From positions 1 to 42,500 of the forward strand of contig MVGU01001755.1 in assembly GCA_002005505.1 (NCBI GenBank): DNA of 42,500 bases, in the 5' to 3' direction. The stretch's first letter is position 1; each line of letters opens with the position of its first letter. This stretch comes from Botryococcus braunii. Taxonomy: Eukaryota > Chlorophyta > Trebouxiophyceae. The position numbers and the translations under genes were made by a program. Positions 11,247-21,708 of this stretch are shown in pieces. A model generated the notes under the pieces. That model worked only from the letters and a program-made list of their open reading frames with translations, was not told the origin of the DNA and ran no database searches.

Positions 11247-11939
11247 TTTCAGACCAAAATAATCAATCGTGAGAAAAACATCAACAACTAATATGTATGA
11301 AAATGAATCTATTGCCTTGAACAACCTCTTTGCAAACGCCAAAGTGAAACAGAAGGAACTACGGTGGTAGAAATTGCCTCACCCGGCAGACATACCCCTC
11401 CAACAATCAGTGATCTTGCTCCTCATTGCCAACCTATCAGCAGCATTGACACCGTGTTGAAACCGTTACTCCGATGATACATTTAGCAAAATTTGACCAG
11501 CTCCCGCGTGCTGGTTGTCTCTCAGCGGTGTGTTGTTGCTGCAATTGGCTGATTCTCCAAACCGCCTGGAAAGCGGTACCGTTTTTATTACCGTTTGCCC
11601 CGCAGTCCCCCAACGACTACATGGATATTCTCTTTGTTGTAGTACTTCGAGTCTGGGGATTCCTACAAAGCCAACGTCCTTCTCAGCACACACCAGACCA
11701 AAAAATCATCTATGCTGTAAGACGGCATCCCATGATAACTAACTCTGTCCTGCTTTTCAAGCACTTTGCAGGATTGCGTCCGTGAAGCAGAATGACAACA
11801 TCAGTACAAACAGTACAACTAAAAACCATCAGGGTCCTTTCCAGTTCATTCCACACTTGACCATCAAAAGACCCTTGCAACGCAGAGGAAACAACACAAT
11901 TCGGAGCGCATGCGAGCGCGTGTGCGTGCGTGGGCGTGG

Positions 11940-12046
<107 letters not shown>

Positions 12047-12072
12047 AAGAAAAGAAAAGGGGAAGGACTTAC

Positions 12073-12124
12073 TTCTGAGATATTTATGGCCTCAAAATTT
12101 AGCCAAGTCGTCCAACTCGTCTTC
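12073..12124 (-). CDS. Terminal coding exon of a minus-strand host gene
   Basis: On the minus strand an acceptor (gatgattacag, AG at 12126-12125) opens an exon reading EDELDDLAKF and then TGA (stop at 12094-12092). Nineteen bases after the stop is a consensus donor (tcagaa|gtaagt), so either a 3' UTR intron follows or the donor is unused. The reading joins in phase 0 to the exon at 12254-12322, giving an acidic, natural-looking C-terminus. I do not recognise the protein. Confidence 0.5.
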
Positions 12125-12253
12125 CTGTAATCATCAGATCCCACCAAAATCATCAACCATAACCAAAACCAAGTTTCATCAAAATCAAAGGATTGCTGCA
12201 TACATAGGGAATCAAGAATAACTAACAACCTGAAGCAGATGAAGCATTTTTAC

Positions 12254-12322
12254 CTGGAGATCCATGAGCTCGGGATCAACAATTGTTGCAAGGGACGCTT
12301 TGCAAAGAGCGCTGACATCAAC
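12254..12322 (-). CDS. Penultimate coding exon of the same host gene
   Basis: A 69-bp exon (23 codons) lies between acceptor tttgctgcag and donor ccag|gtaaaa on the minus strand. The translation begins VDVSALCKASLATIVDPELM and ends DLQ, phase 0 at both ends, continuing into EDELDDLAKF of the next exon. Its start (TGCAG then GTTGATGTCAGC) resembles the exon-like core in each of the tandem units to its right (TGCAG…GTGGATATCAGC), so the tandem array probably arose from an exon of this gene. Product unknown. Confidence 0.5.
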
Positions 12323-12459
12323 CTGCAGCAAATTGTACCAGGCTGTCAAGGGTGAATATTTCTCAAATAACAAAAGTATACGTAAAAAAGAAAGACATAC
12401 ATTGTCCCTGCTCATTTAAATTACATGTTTGACTGTGACAATCAAGGCAGACATTTGAA

Positions 12460-13831
12460 GTTTAGCAGCACAACAACACAAAGGATTACTATCTGCAAAG
12501 AAGCAACGATGCAAGCAGAGCAGGAAATCACGAGGGCAGCAAACTCACGAACAGCATATGTACCTGCTGGCGACATGCAACATCTGCCGTAAAGGTTGCT
12601 GATGTCCACTTCCAGATTCCTGCAGCAAGGGCAGAAACACTTCAAGGAGGAGCTCTGCACGCCTGGATTTCAAGGTCGAATGCAAAAAACAAGCAGCAGC
12701 AGCGACAGCACATAGGATTAACTATCTGCAAGCAAAGATGCCGCGATGGGAGCAAGGCAGGAAATCGTGAGGGCACCGAAAGCCAAGCACAGCGTGTACC
12801 TGCTGCCCGGGACATGAGACATCTGCTGAAAAGGTTACTGATATCCCAATGCAATACTCCTGCATTAAGACGAGGAGCACTTCAAGGAGGAGCTCTGCAC
12901 GCCTATATTTCAAGGTCGAATGCAAAAAACAAGCAGCAGCAGTGACAGCACAAAGGATTAAGTATCTCAAAGATGCAGCGATGCCAGAAAGGCTGGAAAT
13001 CGTGAGGGCTCCAAAAGTCAAGCACGGCGTGTACCTGCTGCCCAGGGACATGAGACATCTGCTGAAAAGGCTACTTATGTCCACTGCCAGCCTCCTGCAG
13101 CAACAGCAGAAACACTTTAAGGAGAAGATCTGCACGCATGGCAGTCAAGAGCGAATGCAAAAAACAAGTAGCAGCAGCGACAGCACAAAGGATTACTGTC
13201 TGAAAGAACAGAAGCAGCGATGCAAGAAAGCAGGAAATCATGAAGGCTCCAACAGTCAAGAACAGCGTGTACCTGCTGGCTGGCGACGTGCGACATCTGC
13301 TGACAAGTTTGCTGATATCCACTGCAAGACTCCTGCAGCAAGAGGAGAAACACTTCAAGGAGGAGCTCTACACGCCTGGATTTCAAGGTCGAATGCAAGA
13401 AACAAGCAGCAGTAGCGACAGCATAAAGGATTACTTTTTGCAAGCAAAGAAGCAGCGATGCAAGCAAAGCAGGAAATCATGAGGGCTGCAAAGTCACGAA
13501 CAGCATATGTACCTGCTGGCCGGCGACTTGCGACATCTGCTTATAACTTGCTGATATCCACTGCAAGCCTCCTGCAGCAAGAGCAGAAACACTTCAAGGA
13601 GGAGCTCTCCACGCCTGGATGTTAAGGTCGAATGCAAAAAGCAAGCAGCAGCAGCGACAGCACAAAGGATTAAGGAACTGCAAGCACAGAAGCAGAGATG
13701 CGAGCAATGCAGGAGATCGTGACGGCACCGAAAGTCAAGAACAGCGTGTACCTGCTGGCCGGCGACGTGCGACATCTGCTGACAAGTTTGCTGATATCCC
13801 CTGCAAGACTCCTGCAGCAAGAGCAGAAACA
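12460..13831 (-). repeat. ~238-bp tandem array (six units) containing an exon-like core
   Basis: The anchor acttcaaggaggagctct or its variants recurs at about 12640, 12880, 13115, 13353 and 13592, with partial units at both ends. Periods are 235-240 bp. On the minus strand each unit has a polypyrimidine run and acceptor (…ctcttgctgcag), then about 60 bp that includes GTGGATATCAGCAAACTTGT, then a donor-like cag|gtacac. This core resembles the 12254-12322 exon and reads VDISxLxSRCxxSPA in its frame. Some units carry degraded sites. It is either a tandemly duplicated exon with its intron, possibly alternatively spliced, or a decayed intronic satellite. To the right, near 13894, ggcag|gtaact looks like a further donor on the same strand. 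Confidence 0.6.
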
Positions 13832-14065
13832 TTTCCAGCCTGTAATCTACGTGTTGAAGGAGAGTGACAAGCTAGAGGACGCAGTAAAGTTACCTGCCAC
13901 GAATCGGTGCAGGCAGATCCGAACAGGATACAGGTTGCCGGCTCCTGCCACTCCATCCCTTTTCTCCTTGTTCCGAATAAGATTCACTTTCAAATGCGCA
14001 TTTACAAAGAGCATCTTCCAGGAAAGTTTGGCACAGAGGAACGGCCAAACAGTGGCCTAAATCTT

Positions 14066-14249
14066 TTAGACCACCGCTATATGGGGATCTGGGGTGGTAC
14101 TCGCGAAATAATTCCACCGCTTCTCGGTACCAGGGGATTTTGCGAAAACCCTCGGCTTCGCCTCGGGTTTTCGAAAAATACCCTGGTACCTCGAAGCGGT
14201 GGAATTATTTCGCTTGTACCACCCCGATCCCCATATAGCGGTGGTCTAA
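14066..14249. mobile_element. 184-bp foldback (near-perfect palindrome), MITE-like
   Basis: The left arm from TTAGACCACCGCTATATGGG pairs with the right arm ending CCCATATAGCGGTGGTCTAA almost throughout. The arms also share CGAAATAATTCCACCGCTTC and GGTACCAGGG. The centre is a small hairpin (CGAAAACCC / GGGTTTTCG). No clear direct target duplication can be chosen because the outer bases are themselves palindromic (TTA…TAA). There is no coding capacity. This fits a non-autonomous foldback element or MITE. Confidence 0.75.
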
Positions 14250-15300
14250 CTAATACTTAGCTCACGAGCGCTAATCTTTCACGAGCTCCCACGGGGCGCG
14301 GGTCTTCCTCCCGAGTCCTAACACCCGTGCGAGCGCAGCTCTTCAGCTGGGTACCGATCTCCATGAGCCGCCACGGGGTGTGCTCAGTGCGAAAACACGC
14401 ACGAGCAAGGCTCTTCAGCTGTGTGCTGATTTCTTGTGAGCCCCCACATGGCGCGGCTCTTTCCCCGAGGTGCTGACACCGGTGGGTACCCGTACGAGCC
14501 GCAATTGTGCGGTGCGGATGTCAGCTCTTGCCCCCGACTGCTGATACCCGCACTGCAAAGTGGAGTAAGGTTCCATAACAGTCAGGTCCCGTGGCTGTAT
14601 TCCACTTAACTCAACCGGAAGTTTTAAGTATATGAGGCGAATCCGTATACGAAAAACATACTGTGAGTTCTTTTCTAGAGGATACATGTACGGACTAGTC
14701 TAGTGTAGTACTCCCGGTATCAAAGCATGGGACCGAGGTCTAGATCTCGAACCTGCAGTGGCCCCAGCCTTCAGGTTTAGAGAATAGCTCGATATTTGAG
14801 GCTTTCACTGTCCAGAGCAGCGGTGCTGCGCCTGCGACGGAGGTGAAGTATACTTGACGCCGGTCGCTTCCCCTATCACAGCTAAAGCTTCATTCTTTTT
14901 AAAAACATTATGTTTGCCGTATGGCCGTTTCAAATTATTCAATTATATGGTTTGGAAGTCAGCCGAGGACAGGGGCTTGCAAACACTCGCAGTGAGTATA
15001 TAGGCTTGAATGCTTGTATTCCGCCATAAATCTGGGTGGAGGATGAAGTGACGTTAGAAGTATATACGGAAAGACGCATATATGGAAACACGATGCTCAA
15101 AGATGTGGACAGAGGTTTCTTGGCAGCTCTTAGTGGGATTTAAGGAACACTTGTTCACTGTCAGGCCTCGTACTGATAATTACTGTACTAGCGGTTTCTT
15201 GCAATCACTGTTTCGTAAGGTCTTAGGCTATCAGTAGTAATATCGGAAACAAGAATTCTTTCGAATTACAGGGTATGTGCACACGTGCGTTTCCCACGTC
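14250..15300. other. Degenerate ~75-80 bp repeat, then no recognisable feature
   Basis: Blocks with gagctcccacggggcgcgg, gagccgccacggggtgtgc and gagcccccacatggcgcgg occur at about 14283, 14364 and 14438. Each is associated with ctcttcagctg or similar. From about 14600 to 15300 I see no gene, repeat or element. Confidence 0.45.
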
Positions 15301-15317
15301 TTTGGAGGAGCACACAA

Positions 15318-15554
15318 ATGGCTACTTTGTCTCCTTATATTCTAATGTTAATCGTTGTATTTGCATCCAGATCTGCAGTTTCCAGTATTGAATATGAACA
15401 ACAGCGACAAAAATTGTTTGAGAGGTCCCAAGTACTTATTAGCCTCCTCGAGAAGCTTGCAAATTCCGAGATTGCTGTGCAGACTATCTTCCTCTTTCAA
15501 CGTTTCAGATTTACTCTATGTACATTAGAACCAAAGCGACGGACCTATGTGTAG
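15318..15554 (+). CDS. Candidate first exon with signal-peptide-like start
   Basis: The ATG at 15318 gives MATLSPYILMLIVVFASRSA, a short hydrophobic leader resembling a signal peptide. A charged helix-like stretch follows (EYEQQRQKLFERSQVLISLL). The frame stops at 15554. Without a clear donor, a promoter or a recognised family this is only a candidate. Confidence 0.2.
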   Translation: MATLSPYILMLIVVFASRSAVSSIEYEQQRQKLFERSQVLISLLEKLANSEIAVQTIFLFQRFRFTLCTLEPKRRTYV

Positions 15555-15713
15555 TCAACTTTATATTAACGATCTCTTCGAAAGCAGTATATTGACGGTC
15601 TGATGTATATGTGTTTGCACCATATGAAGTAAATTGTTATGTATCTGCAACTAGATGTGTCAGAAAATTTACCACAGAGATAACTGGCTTTTGGCAGCCA
15701 AGCATTCATAGCA

Positions 15714-15878
15714 ATGAAGTTTTGTTTTAATTGTCGTGAGGTACCACCGGTGCAGGCCCATTGTTTTAAGTGTATGTTCTTGTTCAATGGTATGCCTGTA
15801 CTGCCAGAAAAGCAAATAGTGATGTCATCTCCAAAATTCTCAGATCTGAGCATAATGGAACCTCTAGTGGAATCTTGA
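15714..15878 (+). CDS. Candidate 54-aa ORF with CX2C-X9-CX2C
   Basis: The ATG at 15714 opens a frame to TGA at 15876-15878 containing CFNCREVPPVQAHCFKC, a spacing that could bind zinc. A plausible acceptor (ggcttttggcag) lies 15 bases upstream, so it could be a last exon of a plus-strand gene. The family is not recognised and it may be chance. Confidence 0.25.
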   Translation: MKFCFNCREVPPVQAHCFKCMFLFNGMPVLPEKQIVMSSPKFSDLSIMEPLVES

Positions 15879-16139
15879 CATGACTAAGAAACTCTACAAT
15901 AGCCTCTGCTTCAACCAGCTACAATGTCCGCCAGGTCAGACAGACTTTAAAAGTTGTCGCGAGGGGACCCTAAATAGGTAACACAACTGGACGGATGCAG
16001 ATCATATTGCACATCATGTCTGACGAGGCTACCTCAAAAGGCTATCTGAAGCCCCATAGAGGGAAGACAGATCATATTAATCTAACACACGTGTATCGAC
16101 GCACCAATACCTGTACGGAGGCAACGGATGCACTGTCTT

Positions 16140-16230
16140 TCACAGGTGCATGTGTAGCGCTCAGCGGAATCGAACCCAGGACCTTCGCCTGGCGTGCCCT
16201 GCCACAGTGGTCTCAGATCAGAATCGAAAC
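16140..16230 (-). ncRNA. tRNA-like sequence (SINE-like)
   Basis: On the minus strand GGTCCTGGGTTCGATTCCGC is a good T-arm/B-box match and GGCAGGGCACGCC resembles a D-arm end. The stems cannot all be closed. As a result an ORF across it reads GIEPRTFAWRALPQW, typical of translated tRNA-like sequence. It is probably a tRNA-derived repeat rather than a functional tRNA. Confidence 0.4.
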
Positions 16231-16373
16231 CCAAAAGAGGCGCTGCACGTGATCGGACGTACGCCATCGAATTAGACCTCCTATATGAACTCGATTCGGA
16301 CGGGGACGCATTCCGCGCGTTACCGCATGTACCTTTGGATAGGCAACTGCAAGTTGGCATAGGTGCAGGGTAT

Positions 16374-16376
<3 letters not shown>

Positions 16377-16442
<66 letters not shown>

Positions 16443-16550
16443 TCTCACACACACACTCTCACACACACACACGCGCGCTCGCGCATGCACACACACACAC
16501 ACACACACACAAACGCACCCACACGCACACACACACGCGCGCGCGCGCAT

Positions 16551-16600
<50 letters not shown>

Positions 16601-16688
16601 GCTCGCGCGCGCGCGCGTGCGCGAACGCACGCATGCATGTGCACACACACACACACAGACACACACATACCCACACACACACACACAC

Positions 16689-16728
<40 letters not shown>
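16377..16728. repeat. Imperfect (AC)n tract, ~350 bp, with GC interruptions
   Basis: Long alternating ac broken by short gcgc blocks (e.g. cgcgcgctcgcgcatgc). It is open in several frames on both strands, giving artificial Thr/His or Cys/Val ORFs. Confidence 0.97.
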
Positions 16729-17479
16729 CACACACCCCCTTGTGAACGTACTTGCAGGACACGTAAGTGCACGTGGATGAAACTGAAATTCGACGGATTT
16801 GCCTTTAACGAGCCCGTAGCCGAAAATTGCAGGTCTGACCTCCGCAGAACGCAAGCAGTCTGGCATGAACTGAAAGCCAACGATGTAAACGTTTGCCTAT
16901 AACCACCCATGACATAACTATTTCAAAAACAGAGCCCACCCCTAAAATCAAATCTTTCACCCCACCAAAGCAATCGAGTTGCAGGCTGCCGACCGGCCGC
17001 GGCCATACTTGCCTTGCAATTGAGCTAAACCTATTGCATGCGGAACATTAATGTCTGATGAGACGTAGATGAAGCTGTACGTCGTCGAATATTTCCTCAG
17101 CCCTATAGGTGAAGGAGCTAGCTCGTGAACGGGTCTGAGGCTGGGCGAGAGAAGCCCTAGGCGAGAGTGGTCCATGTTAAATAGCCATTTGGGTGCAAGA
17201 CAGGTAAAGCCGCGAACGACGAGTCCTGGGTAAAAGATCAAAGCGGGCGCGGGTCGTATGGGAGATCGCACGAACGAAGAGTCCTGGGTAAAAGATCTGG
17301 GGGTCGTAGGCAATATAAATCCACTTCCAGTCATCTCCAAGAGATGACATCAACTTCAAAGCCCCCCACAAAAGGTACCACGATCCCCGGTTAGGTGTAG
17401 AAACCCTACAACCTCATTTGTTAGGGCGAGAACTCGCACATGGCGGTGCCCCCAGCCATGTACAGCAGGTGCCATATTT

Positions 17480-17720
17480 GCAGTCATGATGCCCTGCAGT
17501 CCTTAGTCATGCTGCCCGGAAGTCCGTAGTCATGATGCCCAGCAGTCCTTAGTCACGATGCTTCCCGGAACCTTTTTACTCATGTGCCCGTGAAGTCCTT
17601 ACTCATGCGGCCCTGCAGCCCCTAGTCATGCCCGCCTTATACGAATGACTAATTAGACATCATGCCCTGCAGGCCTTAGTCTTGCTGTCATGAGTCCTTA
17701 GTCTTGCCGGTCTGCAGTGC
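17480..17720. repeat. Degenerate ~25-30 bp minisatellite
   Basis: agtcatgatgccctgcagtc recurs about eight times with varying length and many substitutions, just left of the copia-1 LTR. The interval 16740-17480 has no assignable gene; a short agtcctgggtaaaagatc repeat occurs at about 17220 and 17280. Confidence 0.75.
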
Positions 17721-17733
17721 CCTTATAGGGCAG

Positions 17734-18432
17734 TGTTGAGTGCTGAACATTTTTATTGAATGCCTTGAGCTTTAAGTGATCTTCAGGAGTGCACTATTAG
17801 AATGTGGGTCCAATGAGAACATAAGGTACCTTGAGACACGTTAGGTTGTGGACGCTTTCGAACATAAGGTACAATCTGATCTAGATTACGCGTTAGTGTG
17901 AAAGGACTATTAAAGATGCGATCACCGCACAGTTGAGCAACTGGTTTGGAAAGATACTGGACACATAAGGATGCCAGTCTTGTTCACTCACTTGCATGTG
18001 TCTAAAATGCAGACAGTCGTCAAGGACTGTAGCTGGAGAGGCACGAACTTACGACCTGTCTGCTTGCTTACAGGTGCGGTAACAGGGTGTGTATTGGTAA
18101 TGTGCTCATGTTTGATTGCTTGTTTGTAAGCGAACCATCTTAGTGTACAATCAAGCCTCCCAAACAGGTAAGGGACGGAGTCTTGATTGAGTATAGGAAG
18201 GTACTTGCTTTCAGCCGTCAGGAGCTTATCCGTGTGTAGATGCTCATTGAGAGATCAACGTGTAATGGAACTGGTTTGGAAAGATACTGGGCACATAAGG
18301 ATGCTAGTCTTGTTCACTCAGTTGCATGTGTCTAAAGAGCAGACAGTCGTCAAGGACTGTAGCTGAAGAGGCACGAACTTACGATATGTCTGCTTGCTTC
18401 CAGGGGAAGCCGATTGCCCATAACCTTTTACA
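17734..18432 (+). mobile_element. Copia-1 5' LTR (outermost element of the nest)
   Basis: This 699-bp LTR starts TGTTGAGTGCTGAAC and ends CCCATAACCTTTTACA, directly followed by a copia-type primer site. It is the same family as the copia-3 LTR (28558) and the solo LTR (9004). It contains the direct repeat 17940-18074 / 18270-18404 (135 bp each) separated by a segment with a CAATCAAG…CTTGATTG hairpin. The left flanking 5 bp is ggcag. The matching 3' LTR is not in the window, as expected if the nested elements lie inside this one. Confidence 0.85.
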
Positions 18433-18466
18433 GGTTTCGGGCCCACGCCCTTCCAGCTGAGCTAAG
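18433..18466 (+). promoter_or_regulatory. Copia-1 primer-binding site (half initiator tRNA-Met)
   Basis: ggtttcgggcccacgccctt followed by ccagctgagcta sits directly after the LTR. It is the diverged counterpart of the GGTTATGGGCCCACGC site of copia-2 and copia-3 (ATG changed to TCG). It is complementary to the anticodon and D-arm half of initiator tRNA-Met rather than to its 3' end. Confidence 0.7.
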
Positions 18467-18813
18467 CAAAAGCAGGAGTAAAGGTCGTCTACGGATGTGT
18501 CAGACGTAAGCGTCAACAAAGGACCTCGAGCACGGCGCAGCGGCGCAAGGGAACTCGAGTGTACCAGGACCATTATCTTACTCACCGTTTACCTTTCTGT
18601 GAAATTCATAATTGAACATTTAGCTGTGCTTTATCATCCATCGAGGTTGTCTAGAAGCACTGAGAGAGTCGGGCCAGACTCCGGCGCAAACTTCTGAGGG
18701 GAAGATATCTGCTACTACTGTGCAAGATTGCCTGGTAAATTTCCACGACATGGAGGGTATTGTAGTGTATTGCTGCATTCCAGAAGTTCATGAGTAAGCT
18801 TGGCTGGTGAAGT

Positions 18814-18939
18814 ATGACAAAAAAGGGCAAAGAAAAGGAAAGTACAAGTGAAACAGCAATGTCTCAACCTGGAGAAGTCAGTGGGGCCCATCCAGGGCAG
18901 TCTATGACCGGGACACAGTCAGTCACTGCAGAACTATAA
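18814..18939 (+). pseudogene. gag: Copia-1 gag, 41-codon N-terminal remnant
   Basis: The ATG at 18814 begins MTKKGKEKESTSETAMSQPG, similar in charge and position to other copia Gag starts here. A TAA occurs at 18937-18939, and five bases later the LTR of the minus-strand copia begins. The remaining gag and pol of copia-1 are not in the window and should lie beyond the nested insertions. Confidence 0.6.
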
Positions 18940-18944
18940 GCTTC

Positions 18945-19331
18945 TGTGCTTGGCGTTTCCTGTATGACCCGGCACGAGGGTGTTTAGTCCGGCGGCACTC
19001 TTGTTGTATGTCGAGAAACAAGCAGTGACGACTATGCGTGATGACTTGACTGGCAACTGTTAAGAGACAAACACCCGAAGTGCCTTTATAGTCCCAATCA
19101 AGTGCCTCATCCCTTCGAGCCGGCGACATATATCCTTTCTAGCAAATCATGTCAGATTACCTCATTCTCTCTAATCTAAGTGAAATTGGTCTAGATTGGT
19201 CCTGGCAGAACTTCTAGGTTCTGCCACCTATTACTCATTCTAATAATTGTTCCCACCTGTCAATCAGAGCTGGTCTGGCCACTACTACTCTCCTAAGGGA
19301 AAGGCACACGTCTCTCTTCTAAAATATAACA
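18945..19331 (-). mobile_element. 3' LTR of minus-strand copia
   Basis: On the minus strand this 387-bp LTR starts TGTTATATTTTAG at 19331, right after the polypurine tract GGAAAGGGGGAG, and ends CCAAGCACA at 18945. It interrupts the copia-1 gag leader. The adjoining 5 bp (gcttc, 18940-18944) would be one target-duplication copy; the other is not visible. It is unrelated in sequence to the copia-1/2/3 LTRs, so it is a separate family. Confidence 0.8.
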
Positions 19332-20760
19332 CTCCCCCTTTCCTTTTCCTCACAAAACTTGGCCAGACCTAGCGAGTCACGATGTCCTTGAAATACCTGT
19401 CTAGTCACAGGCTTAGTAAAGATGTCTGCCACATTTCTGGCAGAGGGAACATATCTCACATCAACCTGCCCCAGTGCAATAGCTTCTCGGGCAAAATGAA
19501 AGCTAATTGCTATGTGCTTGGTGTCTTTAGAAAACACTGGATTTCTGAGGTGGTTAATGCACCCCTGATTATCACAGTGAATCTTAACGATCCATGGAGA
19601 AACTCCAATTTCCTCCAGGAAGCCTTTCACCCAATTTGCCTCCTTGACAGCTGCACTGGCTGCCATGAACTCAGCTTCTACAGTGGAAGTAGCCACAGCT
19701 GACTGCTTCTTGCTTCCCCAAACTACAGCTCCACCAAACACTCGGATGACATCACCTGTACTAGAAAACCGATGATCCTGATCTCCTCCATAATCAGCAT
19801 CAACAAACCCTTCCAATTCTGTGTCCTTCCCTCCTAGGACCAGAACTAGATCTCTCGTTCCCTTCAAATACTTCAGCACCCGAATGGCTTCATTCCAGTG
19901 TGCTGTAGTGGGATTAATTCTATAGCGAGAGACCCACTGCCTGTGCTATATCAGGCCTGGTGGTATTGGCTATATACAACAGTGACCCTACTAGCTCACA
20001 GTACCGGTGGCCAGGAGGCAACATGCTCTCAGCACCAATACTGTCACTGTTGTACTTACACATAGGCCTTCGAGTGGCCACAAAATCTTTCGTCATTGGG
20101 GTGTCAGGTCCCAAAGACTCCAGATCTAGCCCAAACTTCTCTACCAGTGCATCAATCTTAGGGATGCAGCTTAGGGAAATAAGCCCTTTATCCCTATCTC
20201 TCACTACTTGGCAGCCCAAAAAATCTTTCACCTCTCCCAAATCATGGATGGTGAATTCTTGCTTGAGCAGCCCCTTCGAAGGAATTCACTCTCTCAATCT
20301 CCCCCATGCCCTTTGAGACAATCAGCAAATCATCTACATAAATTAACACAAATGACTTCCCTCCATCTACAAAGCACTTCACATAGATACCTGCATCACT
20401 CTTGGAGACCTCATACCCCATGGTATGAAGCTTCTCATTAAGAGTCTTATGCCAGGCTCTTGGTGCTTGCTTCAGACCATACAAGGCCTTCTTCAAGCGG
20501 CAGACAATATTGCCATCTCCATTCTCAAAACCAGGAGCTTGTGTTACATACACCTCTTCTTCTAACTCCCCATTTAGGAAGGCTGCCTTGACATCCACCT
20601 GATGGATCTCATAAGGGGTGGACTTCCCCTGACAGGCAGGCTCGGTTGTAGCCTCGTCAGAGGGTTCTGGGAAGGCGCTGTCAGGTCTGTTGCGGGAGCT
20701 GGGTGTGCTGACAGCTTCCTTCCTGATGCTGGCCTGGAGGGTGTCTTGTGAGAGGCTCAC
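19319..20760 (-). pseudogene. pol: Minus-strand copia pol: RT and RNase H, broken and internally deleted
   Basis: Three minus-strand ORFs form one Ty1/copia pol end. 20760-20242 carries [36 protein letters not shown] and the catalytic YVDDLLIV. 20240-19920 has GEVKDFLGCQVVRD and ELVGSLLYIANTTRPDIAQA. 19879-19319 is RNase H (DADYGGDQDHR, STVEAEFMAAS, CDNQGCINHL) and ends a few bases inside the LTR. Frameshifts lie near 20270 and 19938. Upstream of EIHQ about 150 residues of RT are missing: the spacer sequence joins directly to RT, so integrase and the RT start are deleted. This copy cannot be autonomous. Confidence 0.88.
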
Positions 20761-21030
20761 TGTAGCGCTGGAAGCGCTAAGGAAAGGAAGAGATAGGGAG
20801 ACATCGGAATAGGACTTAGGAATAAGGCCAGATGCCAGTTACATCAGTTGGCTATGCCAACGATAGATGATTGATATCCATCTGTCTATGTATATCTATT
20901 CCCTCTCTAGCCTTGGCCCTGGTTCCCATGCCCTACATGGAGGTACAAGACCTCGGGGACTGTACGGTACGCCAGATGGGTAAGGTCCCGACATCACATG
21001 TGACGGGGGACTGACTTAGGTAATGCTGGC
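20761..21030. other. Unassigned segment inside the minus-strand copia
   Basis: About 270 bp between the gag remnant and the RT remnant matches neither gag nor pol. It contains a short palindrome tagcgctggaagcgcta at about 20763 and stop codons in all frames. It may be filler at the deletion junction or a remnant of another insertion. Confidence 0.4.
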
Positions 21031-21421
21031 TTAGTAGTGCGTGAATTTCCTGCAACTATGGACATATGCATCATACGCAGAAGGTTTGCTAGACACTTCT
21101 CCCAGCCAGTCTTCCGGGACTGATTCATACAGCAGGAGCAAGGCAACAGCATCATGGGTAGTACCAGGCATGGCTTCTTGAACAGCAGGCAATGAGCCTT
21201 TTGAGTCATGTTGTAATGAAAGCATTATTCCACACTTTGAAGTTCTGACCTTTAGCCTGTAGTTTCACGTGAACCTTGGCCTGGGTGGCAATGACCTTGG
21301 GCATGCTGTCTCCTTCACCTCTGGATGTGCTGGGGGTACAGGGTTCTCCGGTAGGCGTTGATGTACACTGTTCGCTGACTGACTTTGATGCCTCAGAGGT
21401 ACTTGAACCCTTCTTCTTCAT
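21031..21421 (-). pseudogene. gag: Minus-strand copia gag N-terminal remnant
   Basis: The start MKKKGSSTSEASKSVSEQ lies at 21421. A frame break near 21215 is followed by a Gag stretch aligning with copia-2 Gag (EAMPGTTHDAVALLLLYESV versus EAPMPDTEENAAALLMLIES). The match ends at about 21040 (SCRKFT), where the internal deletion begins. No zinc knuckle or protease remains. Confidence 0.7.
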
Positions 21422-21435
21422 TCTGACGGGATTGA

Positions 21436-21708
21436 TCAGTCGTCACTCCTCTCTGAGAGTCGGGAGTCTCCGTCTTCGTCCTCACTGTCTGTCTCCGTGA
21501 GCCAGTCGTCCACGTGGTAACCCTCGCTGTGAAATAATAATATATCAATAAAGTTGTCTCCCAGGCCGCTCAAAGCCAACTCAATAGCTGCGTAGGCTGC
21601 TTTCTCCTTCCAATATGCTTCTTGTGACGGTCCTCCCGTCTGCTGTAGGCACCTCTCAAAAATAGCGCGGGTCAAGAATCCAGGCTCTCCGTTGATGAAC
21701 GAAACTTC
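21436..21708 (-). CDS. Unrecognised 90-codon ORF upstream of minus-strand copia gag
   Basis: On the minus strand the frame is open from the copia-2 junction at 21708 to a stop just before 21436. It encodes EVSFINGEPGFLTRAIFERC, a middle part KEKAAYAAIELALSGLGD, and a very acidic end (TETDSEDEDGD). It sits where a copia leader should be, about 15 bases before the gag ATG, and no LTR or primer site is visible there. It is truncated by the copia-2 insertion. It could be a captured host exon or an extra ORF of this family. The family is not recognised. Confidence 0.35.
   Translation of the reverse strand, partial: EVSFINGEPGFLTRAIFERCLQQTGGPSQEAYWKEKAAYAAIELALSGLGDNFIDILLFHSEGYHVDDWLTETDSEDEDGDSRLSERSDD

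Noticed and set aside
16140..16230. Functional tRNA gene
   Set aside because: The T-arm is good but the acceptor and anticodon arms do not close, so I list it only as tRNA-like.
16082..16910. ORFs of 105-196 codons rich in Cys-Val or His-Thr
   Set aside because: Artefacts of the AC tract at 16377-16728.
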